This document shows positions 13,645 through 22,800 of a DNA stretch of 35,815 nucleotides, in pieces. The DNA is taken from NCBI GenBank assembly GCA_030037705.1, contig JASHQE010000143.1, positions 1-35,815 of the forward strand, read 5' to 3'. Below the pieces are notes generated by a model that had not been told where the DNA came from, ran no database searches, and saw only the letters and a list, made by a program, of their open reading frames with translations. Within the stretch, counting starts at the first letter, position 1. Each line of letters opens with the position of its first letter. A program made the position numbers and the translations under genes. This stretch comes from Acidobacteriaceae bacterium. GTDB lineage: Bacteria > Acidobacteriota > Terriglobia > Terriglobales > Acidobacteriaceae.

Positions 13645-14166
13645 GTGAAAAAGCTTCCCCTTGCCTTCCCTGCCGCAGCCATGCTCTTTGCCGCAGCCGT
13701 GTTTGCCTCCGTCAGTTATGCTCAGACTCCTCCTGCAGCCGGAGGCGAAAGGCACGGGCCGCGCAACTATCCAGCGCCGACCAACCTGAAGGTTTTGCCC
13801 AAGGATCTGACCGGGAAACAGGTTCGCGAGATCATGGAAGGCTGGGCCGGCGATCTGGGTGTGCACTGTGATACCTGCCACGCGGCCGATCCCAAGAACA
13901 TCGGACCCAATGGCCGTCCCCGCCTCGATTTTGCCTCCGACGCCAAGGACGAAAAAGAGATGGCGCGGATCATGTACACCATGACGGAAGCGGACAAAAA
14001 GGACTACGTTGCGAAGGTTGCGGCCATGGACAAGATGGATGAGCCCGCCGCACCGCTTACCTGTGGCACCTGCCATCGCGGCCACCTCGATCCGGAAAAG
14101 TTCACGCCCGCTCCGGAACATCCGCAGCAGGGCGGACCCGGAGCTATGCCGGGGATGCAGCACTGA
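13645..14166 (+). CDS. Secreted di-haem c-type cytochrome
   Basis: A 173-residue periplasmic electron carrier. It has a signal peptide (KKLPLAFPAAAMLFAAAVFASVSYA, cleavage about residue 26) and two haem-binding CxxCH motifs: CDTCH (75-79) and CGTCH (140-144). Met residues at 106, 110 and 113 are candidate axial ligands. The segment NLKVLPKDLTGKQVREIMEGWAGDLGVHC, seen before the first haem, is typical of cytochromes annotated in Acidobacteriota as related to the photosynthetic reaction-centre cytochrome subunit. No photosynthesis genes are present, so the partner is probably a respiratory or dehydrogenase system. GTG at 13645 is chosen because GAGGAAA lies 8 bp upstream and the signal peptide begins there; it is 50 bp after mpg. 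Confidence 0.9.
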   Translation: MKKLPLAFPAAAMLFAAAVFASVSYAQTPPAAGGERHGPRNYPAPTNLKVLPKDLTGKQVREIMEGWAGDLGVHCDTCHAADPKNIGPNGRPRLDFASDAKDEKEMARIMYTMTEADKKDYVAKVAAMDKMDEPAAPLTCGTCHRGHLDPEKFTPAPEHPQQGGPGAMPGMQH

Positions 14167-14191
14167 GAGAGACAGCGAGTTAGCAAGTTAG

Positions 14192-14209
14192 CGTCCGCTG
14201 GCGCGGACG
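14192..14209. terminator. Hairpin between convergent genes
   Basis: CGTCCGC (14192-14198) pairs with GCGGACG (14203-14209) on a TGGC loop, flanked by repeated GTTAGC words. It lies between the cytochrome stop and the stop of the opposite gene; no T-run. Confidence 0.35.
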
Positions 14210-14218
14210 TTAGCGGGG

Positions 14219-14896
14219 CTAGCTTTGCGGTCGACGGGTGCGGGCCAGGATGCGCGCGCTGAGGGCTGCGCCAGCCACGGCAAAGACCATGAGCGCGGCT
14301 ACAAGAAAGCTGAGTGCGCAGAGAACGCCGCCTGCGCGGCCTTCGGGCGAGAGCATCCATGATCTGGTCAGCGTAATGGTCTGTGCGTCGATGCCCATTG
14401 ATGCCCACTGCTGAGCCATCTGCTGGTTCACCAGCGTATTCCAGAAATCGTCAAAGATCTTGCCGGAATGGAACCAGTACCGTGCGGCGTAGAGCGCAAC
14501 GCCTGAGGCCGCGGCAGCCGTCCACCCACCCAAAATGCCGGTAACCAGGCCAATGCGCGCGCCTGCGCCCAGCGTAAGCCAGGAGGGACGGCGATTGCGC
14601 ATGTAAAGAGCCACAACCCACGCGCCTGTCGCAGCCATGACCAGCAGCGCGAGAATGTTCAACGGCGACAGCAGAGAACAGAGGACGCCGGCGGGGATGG
14701 CCAGCGCGGAGGCGTAGCGCAAAGCCGGTTTCCAGTCGATGCTGCCTGCGTCGCGCACCATTTCGTTCCACTTGTCCGGCTGGTCTTGCCCTGCGGCGTT
14801 CTCAGCCGAATAGACAAGCTGCGGAAGGCCGCAGACGGGGCAGTAGCAGCTTCCCGCCGGCACGGCTTGATGGCAGCGATTGCAGGTAATTTCCAT
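14219..14896 (-). CDS. Zinc-ribbon multi-pass membrane protein
   Basis: The 225-residue protein opens with a zinc ribbon, CNRC (5-8) and CPVC (19-22), followed by a polar linker. Several hydrophobic segments follow: about 58-75 (LRYASALAIPAGVLCSLL), 78-98 (LNILALLVMAATGAWVVALYM), 112-135 (GARIGLVTGILGGWTAAAAS) and 190-215 (LCALSFLVAALMVFAVAGAALSA). This architecture, a zinc ribbon plus four transmembrane helices, is common in uncharacterised bacterial membrane proteins. A cytoplasmic zinc ribbon is assumed. The specific role is unknown. It lies downstream of cmk on the same strand with a 73-bp gap, so it may or may not share its transcript. Confidence 0.75.
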   Translation of the reverse strand: MEITCNRCHQAVPAGSCYCPVCGLPQLVYSAENAAGQDQPDKWNEMVRDAGSIDWKPALRYASALAIPAGVLCSLLSPLNILALLVMAATGAWVVALYMRNRRPSWLTLGAGARIGLVTGILGGWTAAAASGVALYAARYWFHSGKIFDDFWNTLVNQQMAQQWASMGIDAQTITLTRSWMLSPEGRAGGVLCALSFLVAALMVFAVAGAALSARILARTRRPQS

Positions 14897-14951
14897 ACGC
14901 CCTTTATGAGCCTATAGCATCCGGCGCATTCTGTGCCGAGGCCAGCTTCCA

Positions 14952-14981
14952 CGCTTAAATCTTCAGCGCTTAAATTTTCAG
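14952..14981. repeat. 15-nt tandem duplication across the cmk stop
   Basis: GCTTAAATCTTCAGC (14952-14966) and GCTTAAATTTTCAGC (14967-14981) differ at one base. On the minus strand each copy encodes LKI-stop, so the cmk end is duplicated just past its stop codon. Confidence 0.7.
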
Positions 14982-15683
14982 CTTTGCGGCCACGATGGCT
15001 TCCGCTGCAGCTACGGCCTGTTCGAGTGTCATATCGGTCGAATCGAGCAAGACTGCATCAGGAGCCGGCCGGAGTGGGGAATCGGCGCGGTTGCGGTCGC
15101 GTTCATCGCGAGCATGCAGATCGCGAATGACCTCTTCCGGCTGCACAGCGGGCGCACGGCCGCTTTTTCCCAGTTGTTCGAATCGGCGCTGACCCCGTAC
15201 CTCGGGCGCCGCATCGAGGAAGATCTTGACCTCGGCGTGAGGAAAGACAACAGTGCCGATGTCGCGGCCCTCCATGACCACTCCGCCTTCAGCGCCGAGT
15301 TGCTGCTGCAGGCGGACCATCCAGGCACGGATGGCGGGAAAGATGCTGACCCGCGATGCGGCATCGGTCACAGTAGGGTTACGAATCAGCCCCGTCACGT
15401 CCTCTTCATCGAGCAGAACACGGTTTTCATCGCCGCCGGGTTCAAGGCGGATGGAGGTTTCAGCGGCCAGTTTTTTGAGGCCAGCGCTCTCCTCCAAGGG
15501 GAGTGCCGCACGCAGCGCCTTGAGGGCAAAGGCCCTGTACATGGCGCCGGTTTCCAGGTTCAGCAGGCCGAAGCGGCGGGCCAGGTGGCGCGCAATGGTA
15601 CTTTTCCCTGCACCTGCAGGCCCGTCGATGGCGATAATTGTCTTCCGGCGCGGCTGCGGTATGCGGCTTTCCTCTCCGCTCAT
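14970..15683 (-). CDS. cmk: Cytidylate kinase
   Basis: Phosphorylates CMP and dCMP with ATP. The 237-residue protein has the P-loop GPAGAGKS (21-28), the LNLETGAMYRAFALKAL segment typical of Cmk substrate binding, and VVMEGRDIGTVVFPHAEVKIFLDA, the GRDIG core of the family, followed by EVRGQRRFEQL and the RDERDRNRADSPLRPAPDAVLLDST lid and C-terminal region. The last two are cited as landmarks rather than as full alignments. The length is close to the usual 220-230. Its ATG overlaps the stop of the upstream gene (ATGA at 15680-15683), so the two are translationally coupled. Confidence 0.95.
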   Translation of the reverse strand: MSGEESRIPQPRRKTIIAIDGPAGAGKSTIARHLARRFGLLNLETGAMYRAFALKALRAALPLEESAGLKKLAAETSIRLEPGGDENRVLLDEEDVTGLIRNPTVTDAASRVSIFPAIRAWMVRLQQQLGAEGGVVMEGRDIGTVVFPHAEVKIFLDAAPEVRGQRRFEQLGKSGRAPAVQPEEVIRDLHARDERDRNRADSPLRPAPDAVLLDSTDMTLEQAVAAAEAIVAAKLKI

Positions 15684-17230
15684 CCGCGCTTCTTGGTGCC
15701 TTGCTTGGATAGAGCGGTAAAACCGTACCGCTTGCCGTTGCCGGCTTTAGCGCCAGCCGTCAACGCCGGTTTGCGGCCGTTCCGGGAAGGCCGGGCGTCT
15801 GCACGCACATCCTTACGAGAGGAGCCATTGCGGGCAGCCATGCCAGCCTTCGCGGGCGATTTGCCGCTGCGCTGCACTCGCGCTTTGGCGGGAGGTTTGC
15901 CGGGGCGTGCCGCCGAAAGGCCGTTGGCCGCGCGAGCGGGACGGGCGCTGCCGTGGCCGTTGCCGCTCCCATACGTGCCATTCTGGGAACTGCCGGACGC
16001 GTGCGCACGGTTGCTTTTGCCATTTGCGGTCGCGTTCGATGTCCAGCGTGCGCCATTCGAGGCGTGCCGCAAGCCGTTGGCATTGCGTGTTTCCCGGCTG
16101 GGCCGGCGAGCCGGCCGGCTGCCCGCCTGCGCCGGTTTGCGGTCCCGGGCGTGTGCCGCAGGGCGGCTGAAATGGGGCCGTGCGCCGGCTGGCTTGCCGT
16201 TCGATGCCAGTTTGCGCGGCGCATGTGGTTCCGAAGAGAGACGCGGAGCAGGCGCGATTGCAGCCGGAGCCGGGGCAGGAGCCGAGAGAGTTGGCGGCGC
16301 CGTCGGTTCGGTAGACTCGTCTTCGAAATCACGCCCATACGCAAAGGAAGCCGCCATGGCTGAACTGGCATAGACGGTGGGAGGAGTTGTGAACTCCGGC
16401 AAGGTTCCAGCGACGTAGAAATGCGGCGCATGACCCAACGAGAGGGTATGTACCTGGCGTGTGGCCACAAGGCCGCGCAAAACCTCTCTTACCTTGCTGC
16501 GCGCAGTCAGCGGCGCCAGGAAGATCTCGACCTCCTCCATGCCGGCGGCGATGACCGCCTGCAGGTAAATGGAGGCAAGGACTGAAATTGCCGTAACTTG
16601 CGACGTAGACGCACCTTCGGCAATGGCCTTCTGATAGCGATGGCGCAGAAGTTGCCAACGCGCGGGCTTGCCGGGAGCGGAGATGACCGGAATGATGCGA
16701 AGCTGCTGCCAGAGTTCGGTAATGGCGCGCAGAACTGCAGTCTCGGTCACTTCCTTGCCGAGCGTGTGCTTGAGCTGCGCAATGGTGGCGTCGCCTGCTT
16801 CAAGTAGCTTGTAAGCCTGGATCGCAAGAGGGGAAACCTGCCTTGATCCAGTGAGTTGCGGGCTACGCCGCCAATCGCGATCACCGCGTAAAGCGTACAC
16901 ATAAGGCAGAACCCAGGCGGCCACAACAAAGTCCGGCTGTTCACCGGGCTGGCCCAGCAGGTTCAAGCGAACGGCGACGTTTTCCGTCTCCAGGCGCACG
17001 AGAAGTTCTTCAGCCAGCGCAATATGCTTGGGATCGGGGGTAGGATTGCGCTGCCCGGCAATCGCCTCGACAAACGATGGCGCAACGCTGCCGGAAAACT
17101 GACGGCGCGGCAGGAAAAGGCACAGGCCCGTTTCTTCTATCCAGGTACGGGCATCCTCCAAGGTGAGGGCCCCATTCCCATTCAGGCGCATCCTTTCGGA
17201 GCGCGAAGCTTCCAACTGTTCTGCTGTCAA
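15680..17230 (-). CDS. Winged-helix-like protein (possibly AlkZ/YcaQ-related) with long basic tail
   Basis: A 516-residue protein of two parts. Residues 1 to about 310 look folded: LTLEDARTWIEETGLCLFLPRR, then AAWVLPYVYALRGDRDW, then repeated helix-turn-helix-like stretches (ATIAQLKHTLGKEVTETAVLRAITEL; STSQVTAISVLASIYLQ). These resemble the winged-helix folds of the AlkZ/YcaQ DNA glycosylase group, but the catalytic QxQ type signature is not evident, so the family is tentative. Residues about 315-516 are a disordered Ala/Pro/Gly/Asn/Lys/Arg-rich tail like those of nucleic-acid-binding proteins. TTG at 17230 is the first start after a stop codon, with AGTGAGG upstream; the ATG at codon 14 is an alternative. 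It lies between mutL and cmk and overlaps cmk by 4 bp. Confidence 0.6.
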   Translation of the reverse strand: MTAEQLEASRSERMRLNGNGALTLEDARTWIEETGLCLFLPRRQFSGSVAPSFVEAIAGQRNPTPDPKHIALAEELLVRLETENVAVRLNLLGQPGEQPDFVVAAWVLPYVYALRGDRDWRRSPQLTGSRQVSPLAIQAYKLLEAGDATIAQLKHTLGKEVTETAVLRAITELWQQLRIIPVISAPGKPARWQLLRHRYQKAIAEGASTSQVTAISVLASIYLQAVIAAGMEEVEIFLAPLTARSKVREVLRGLVATRQVHTLSLGHAPHFYVAGTLPEFTTPPTVYASSAMAASFAYGRDFEDESTEPTAPPTLSAPAPAPAAIAPAPRLSSEPHAPRKLASNGKPAGARPHFSRPAAHARDRKPAQAGSRPARRPSRETRNANGLRHASNGARWTSNATANGKSNRAHASGSSQNGTYGSGNGHGSARPARAANGLSAARPGKPPAKARVQRSGKSPAKAGMAARNGSSRKDVRADARPSRNGRKPALTAGAKAGNGKRYGFTALSKQGTKKRG

Positions 17231-17464
17231 AGAAAAACCTCACTTCCAAGTTGGCATTACGGCATAGCCGGTAAAATTGCGTCCGCTTTGCCTCATCCAA
17301 AGGCCGATTACTGGCTACCCCGCGGATTGAGATCCTGTGCAGGAGCCCATCCTCGTGGTTTTAGTCGGCTGAAGACCGCATTCCGGGGCATCCATTTCCC
17401 GGCCTTGCCTGTAGCGCCCGGCTGCCCCGCTCCTGAGAGCAAGGGCTGCCACCTTCCAGGAGTT

Positions 17465-19564
17465 CTAAACACGGTGGAAGGCCCGCTGGATCTCTTTCCA
17501 AGAATACAGCAAAGCTATTGGACGTCCATGCGGGCAACTGGTTGGGTGACTGGTTTTCGCAAGTTCCAACAATAGCCATTCCATTCGTGCCGGGTCAAGA
17601 GCCGTATTCACTTTGATGGCGGCATGGCAGGCTATGGATGCGGCTATGCGCATTCGCAGTACGGTAAGATCCTCATTCCGCTCAGGTTGTCCGGAATCCT
17701 CTGCGGATTGGTCAATGACCTGGCCGAGCATCCGTTCCAGTGCCGCTCCTTCGAGGCCCACCGGGGCAGCTTTGACGGCAAGGGTCTGAGGACCGAATGG
17801 CTCAACTTCGAAGCCATTGCGCTCCAGCTCCTCGGCAATACGCGCAAATATAACCATTTGCTCGGGTTTCAGCTCCACCAGCAAGGGCATAAGCAGCCGT
17901 TGCCGCTGCACTTTTTCCACCTGCCGGTCGCGCAGAATTTTTTCGAAAAGAATGCGCTCGTGGGCCACGTGCTGGTCGATAATCCACAGGCCGTCGGGGC
18001 CGGTGGCCAGAATGAAAGATTCCCGGAGCTGGCCAAGGGGCTTGAGCGAGCTCAGACTGTTCAGGTTGGCGGCAGTCTGTTCCGCTTCAACGAGCGCCGT
18101 AACCGCAGCGGTGTCAGAGACCGCTGCCGGTGTGCCGGGGAGATTTGAAGTGCAATTTTCTTCACCGGCCCTGGTGGGCGATTGCGGGAGCGCAGTTGCC
18201 GCTTCCTCCCAGACGAGACCGCCAAAGGTTGTGTCTGCGTTTGGGTCTACCGGCCCGCTGCCATCAAAGGGCAGTTTGCGGGAGGGCAAGTTGCCGGGGA
18301 TGGGAGACGGCATACGGGGAGCCAGCCGAAAGGGCGCGGCCTCTGTGCCAGGATGTTGGGAAGATACGAGATCGGAATCCGGCAGGGGAACCACCACGGA
18401 TTCGCCGGGTATCCCGGGCAAAGGAGATGCGGCGGGCGGCATAAGCGACGGGCTGGCTGTGGGTTGAGCCTCGAGCGCGGCCAGAAATCCGGCAGCGGGC
18501 CGCGCCTGGATGAGGGCGGTCCGCAGGCTATCACGGACGAAGTCGTGCACGAGCGTCTGCTGGCGAAAACGCACTTCGGTCTTCGCGGGGTGAACATTGA
18601 CATCGACCTCTTCCGGCGGCAGTTCAAGAAAGAGCAGGACCACGGGAAAGCTGGTGGGGGGCAGGACATTGCGGTAGGCCTCGGTAATTGCGTGGAGCAG
18701 AAGCCGGTCGCGAATGAGGCGCTTATTGATGAAGATGTAGATCGAATTGCGGTTGAGCTTCTGCAGTTCCGGCTTGGAGTAGAAGCCTGAGAGGCGTAGT
18801 GTGCCGGGTTCGCGCGCGGGCTGATCGGGATCTTTTTTCCACGGCGGCGGCTCAGGCAGGCCGGCGCGCGCGAGCGGCATCTCAGAAGCTACCGGCAGAA
18901 GATGGCTCAGGGTGTCCTTGCCGAAAATCTGATAGATGCGCTCCGCGGTGCGTGCGACCGGCGGAGCGGAGACCAGCGTATGTGAGGCTGAGACCAGTTC
19001 GAAGTGTTTTTCCGGATGAACGAGGGCATAGTGGGTGACGAGCGCAGTCACGTGCGCCAGCTCGGTCGACTCGGCGCGCAGGAATTTGCGGCGGGCCGGC
19101 GTGTTGAAGAAAAGATCGGCTACGGCCAGAGTCGTTCCGCGCGGCTGCGCGGCGTCCTCTACGCGCAGAATCTTGCCGCCGGCGATCTCGATGCGCGTGC
19201 CCGGTGCGGATTCTTCGCCCGATGAGGTTTCCAGCGTAACGCGGGCGACGGAGGCGATCGACGGGAGCGCCTCGCCGCGAAATCCCAGCGTGGCAATGGA
19301 GAGCAGATCGTCCGCGGTCCGCAGCTTCGAAGTGGCGTGGCGTTCGAAGGCTAACAGGGCATCGTCGCGGTTCATGCCGTGGCCGTTGTCGGAGACGCGA
19401 ATCAGTTTGCGGCCGCCCGCCTCTACTTCGACGCGAATCCGGCTCGCACTTGCATCCAGCGCATTTTCGAGCAGTTCCTTTACCACCGATGCCGGCCGGT
19501 CGACAACTTCGCCGGCGGCAATCTGGTTGGCCACCTGGTCAGAAAGGATGCGGATGCGCCCCAT
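17465..19564 (-). CDS. mutL: DNA mismatch repair protein MutL (endonuclease type)
   Basis: MutL couples MutS mismatch recognition to strand incision and repair. The 699-residue protein has the GHKL ATPase motifs at its N-terminus: IAAGEVVDRPASVVKELLENALDA (16-39 region), DNGHGM (59-64), RHATSKL and TLGFRGEAL (92-100). A long Pro/Ser-rich linker (about 350-490) joins the C-terminal dimerisation domain. That domain holds DQHVAHERILFE (530-541, the DQHA(X)2E(X)4E nickase metal motif with Val for Ala), ACHAAIK (646-652) and CPHGRP (677-682). These show the endonuclease-proficient type found in bacteria without MutH. A short palindromic element lies just upstream of the start. The 234-bp gap after the stop holds no recognisable gene. 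Confidence 0.96.
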   Translation of the reverse strand: MGRIRILSDQVANQIAAGEVVDRPASVVKELLENALDASASRIRVEVEAGGRKLIRVSDNGHGMNRDDALLAFERHATSKLRTADDLLSIATLGFRGEALPSIASVARVTLETSSGEESAPGTRIEIAGGKILRVEDAAQPRGTTLAVADLFFNTPARRKFLRAESTELAHVTALVTHYALVHPEKHFELVSASHTLVSAPPVARTAERIYQIFGKDTLSHLLPVASEMPLARAGLPEPPPWKKDPDQPAREPGTLRLSGFYSKPELQKLNRNSIYIFINKRLIRDRLLLHAITEAYRNVLPPTSFPVVLLFLELPPEEVDVNVHPAKTEVRFRQQTLVHDFVRDSLRTALIQARPAAGFLAALEAQPTASPSLMPPAASPLPGIPGESVVVPLPDSDLVSSQHPGTEAAPFRLAPRMPSPIPGNLPSRKLPFDGSGPVDPNADTTFGGLVWEEAATALPQSPTRAGEENCTSNLPGTPAAVSDTAAVTALVEAEQTAANLNSLSSLKPLGQLRESFILATGPDGLWIIDQHVAHERILFEKILRDRQVEKVQRQRLLMPLLVELKPEQMVIFARIAEELERNGFEVEPFGPQTLAVKAAPVGLEGAALERMLGQVIDQSAEDSGQPERNEDLTVLRMRIAASIACHAAIKVNTALDPARMEWLLLELAKTSHPTSCPHGRPIALLYSWKEIQRAFHRV

Positions 19565-19594
19565 AAGATTTCAGGGTAACGCAGAAGGCGGCAG

Positions 19595-19724
19595 GCCGAG
19601 GAGCGGGTAGTGGGTCAGTTTGGAATTGCCTGTGCCTCAGGGGCTAAAGCCCCACTCAATTTGTGTGGTTTGATGTACGGGCTGAAGCCCGTATCCTTCA
19701 AGCTGACCCACTGCCGAGGAGCGG
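19595..19724. repeat. MITE-like palindromic element flanked by a 12-bp direct repeat
   Basis: GCCGAGGAGCGG occurs at 19595-19606 and 19713-19724. The 106 bp between begin GTAGTGGGTCAGTTTG and end CTTGAAG-type sequence in reverse, CTGACCCACT. AGTGGGTCAG (19609-19618) and CTGACCCACT (19703-19712) are perfect inverted ends, extended imperfectly to about 16 bp. Inside are two palindromes: GGGGCTAAAGCCCC and ACGGGCTGAAGCCCGT. Non-coding; it lies 31 bp upstream of mutL in the 267-bp gap. Confidence 0.75.
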
Positions 19725-19831
19725 AGTCATCTCCTTCAGCGCGAAATCAGATACGTAAAGGATGGGGAAACATCCATCCGTGTGCAAATAGGCTGACCGG
19801 CGAAGGGCCGAAGGCGCATTGCCCGGTCCTT

Positions 19832-22800
19832 TCACCCATGAACTCGGTCATCCGGCAGGCGATGATAGTCGCTGGGCGGGTCGGCCTCTCCGCTCGAAGA
19901 TTGCGTGATCGTAATCGTCACGCTGGCCGAACTGCTCGCGTAGTTCGTCCCTCCGGCGTAGGTTGCAGTGATGGTATCGCTGCCAGACGGCAGGCCCGAC
20001 GTGACGTAACTGGCCTGGCCGCCGGCATTGACCGGCACCGTCGTGAGAAGAATTGAGCCATTGTAGAACGAGACGGCTCCGTTGTCGTTCGGAGGGCCGG
20101 CGCTCCACGAAGTGACCGATGCGGAGAACGTGATGCTGGTTCCGGCAGCGGTGTTCCAGGTCGATGGCGTCAGCGAAACGTTCACAGGGGCAGGCGTGAC
20201 GGTGAAGTTCTCCGTCTGCGCGGGAGCGGCGGCATAGTTGGTTTGCTGCGCATAGGCAATCACAACCGAATGATTCCCGACCGGCGGCTCGGGGATGGTG
20301 AACTGCGCATCTCCGTTCGAGAGCGGGACGGCTACGGGCGCGTTGCTGTCGTAGGTGTAGGTAATGGAGCCTTGGGCCAAGCCGGCGTTCGAGCTCACAT
20401 TCACAGTGCACTGGTAATTCGCACCGTAAGGGAAGGTCGCGTCCCAACAGGAGACAGACATGTTGACCGGGACTGGGTTGACCGTGAGCAGGGTCGGCGC
20501 AGAGCTTCCGGCCGGATTGTTTTGATCCCCGGAGTAAACGGCGCTGATGGAATGCGTACCGGCATTCAGTCCGGGCGAGATGTACCAGTACGCGCAGCCG
20601 TTGCCGTGCAGCGAGAGCGTGGTGAGCGCGGTTGCGCCGTCATCGATCTGGACGGTGCCGGTCGGCGTTGCCGCCGTGGCACCGGTTACGCAGATGGTGA
20701 CATTGGTGGCGCCGGGATAGACCAGCTGCGTGCTCTCGAACTGGAGCGCAATTGCCGTGTCGTAGACGTTGAGCGAGAGACTGGCGGACGAGCCAAGATG
20801 ATTTGTGTCTCCCTGATACTGCGCGGCGATCGCGAGCGTGCCGGAAGCGGAGGGCACGAAGGAGCATGTGGCAACCCCGGATGCGTTGACCGGCGAGGTG
20901 CACAGCGTGGTTGCGCCGGAGGTGAAGACGACGTTGCCGGTGATCGGGCCTACGCTGGTCACGGTTGCCGTAAGCGAGTCATTCTCGCCCTGGGTTGCGG
21001 GATTGGGATTGGCGGAGAGCGTCACAGCGGAACTGGCCTGCGCCACGGTAAAGTTCTGTGCTGCGGTCGACGAAGCCGCATAACCGTTCGAGCTGGTATA
21101 TGTGGCCGAGAGCGTGTGCAGGCCGGCATTGAGCCCGGTGACGACCGCCGAAGCTACGCCGTTCGCGAGAGTTGCGCTGTAAGTGGAACTATCGACTGTG
21201 AAGACGACTGTGCCCGTTGGAATAACCGATGTCCCGGTCACGGTCGCACTGAGGGTGACCGATTGGCCATAGATGGGCGAAGCCGGCGCGATGGCGTCAA
21301 GCACAGTATTCGAGGCCGGCGGTGTAGCCGGGCCGGTGAGCGTAAGTTGCACGGAGGACGGCGTAGAGAGAGCCGCGTTGGCAAGATTGCCGTTCAAAGT
21401 TGCGGTATCGGTTGTGTTCAGGAAGGTTGTGGGCGTGTAGGTCGCGGTCAGCGCGCAGACGCCACCGATGGCCAGAGTACCCGATCCGCCGCTGTTGAGA
21501 GCGCAATCGGTCGAAGCAGTGGGAGCAAGTGAATAGTCCGCGGTATCGGTCTGGCTGATGGACGTGGCGTTGTAGACCTGATTGCCGGATTCGAGGAGGT
21601 TGACGGTCGCAGGCGGCGCGGAAGCTCCCGAAAATTGCAAGTAACCCTGCGTCCGCGTGAGCTTGAGCACGGCCCCGGCGGCGCCGGTGTAGAGATTACC
21701 CGCTGCATCCACAGCCAGCGCAGCCGGAGCAAGGCTGGCCACCGTGAATGGAGCGCTGTTGCTGCTCGCCGGAACGGCGAGGATGGAGGCCGTGTCCGCG
21801 ATGAGCAGGTTGCCGGCGGCATCGGTGAGCACGGCCGACGGCGCCACTGCCGGAGTCGAAACCGTGGCGCGCACGCCGCTCTCAAGATTGAAGCGATAGA
21901 CAGCCGGAGCTCCGGGATCGGCAACCAGCAAGTTGCCTTGCGGATCGATGGCGAGACCGGCGGGCGCCACCAGTGTGCCGAGAGCCAGCGTCTGCTCGGC
22001 TCCCGTGATGGGGCTGATCTGGTAGACAGCTTGCGCCGCGGAGTCCGAGACGTAGAGATTGTTCAGAGCGTCGACCGCAAGGCCGGCAGGCTTGGTGAAG
22101 GTGAAGGGCAGCGCCGCTGCTGTGCCGGCCGGGGAAATCTGCGTGATGGTTCCGGCCGATGTGTCTGCGACATATGTATAGCCGCGTGGATCGACGGCTA
22201 CCGCGCCGGGAGCGATAAGCGTGGCAAGCGGGGTTCCCGTGGCGCTTGCGCCTTGCGCGACGGCCGCAGCGGGGTAGCGCAAAAGTTGCTTACTGCTCGC
22301 ATCCGACACGTACACATTGCCCGCGTTATCGGCAGCGAGACCGGTTATAGCGAGGTTTGCGCCAAAGCTGGTTTGGCTTGCCGGGTCGAGCGTCGCGCCC
22401 GCGCCAATGCCGGTTCCCGTGAGTGGGAGATTGGCCGTGTTGCCCTCCGCGCTATTGACGGCAAGCGGCGTCGAACGCGCGCCGGGAACGGCCGGCGTGA
22501 AGCTCGAAGAGAGCAGGCAGTCCGTTGTGGTATCGGGATTGGTGGTGCAGGTGGGTACAGCCAGCGACCACTCGCTGGAATTGACCGCAATCCCGTTGCT
22601 GCTCGCCAGAGTATCGCCGGCGATAAAGTGCAGCTCGACGGGCTGCGTTGCGGTCGAGGCGGTTGCGGTCGACGGCGAGACGAGGTTCGTCGTCACCTTG
22701 CGAATGCGCGCGTTCAGCGTGTCGGAGATGTAGAGGTTGCCGAGCGCGTCAGTCCCTGCGCCGATGCCGTTGCCAGCGTCGCCAATCACGGCCTGCGTCG

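Noticed and set aside
15114..16373. A plus-strand frame of 419 codons opposite cmk and the basic-tailed protein
   Set aside because: Arg/Ala/Gly-rich shadow; it crosses two minus-strand genes joined by an ATGA overlap.
17360..17400. A degenerate GGCTGAAG palindrome in the gap after mutL, similar to the mutL-upstream element
   Set aside because: Only the short core resembles it; the stem has mismatches and no flanking repeats, so it cannot be supported as a copy.
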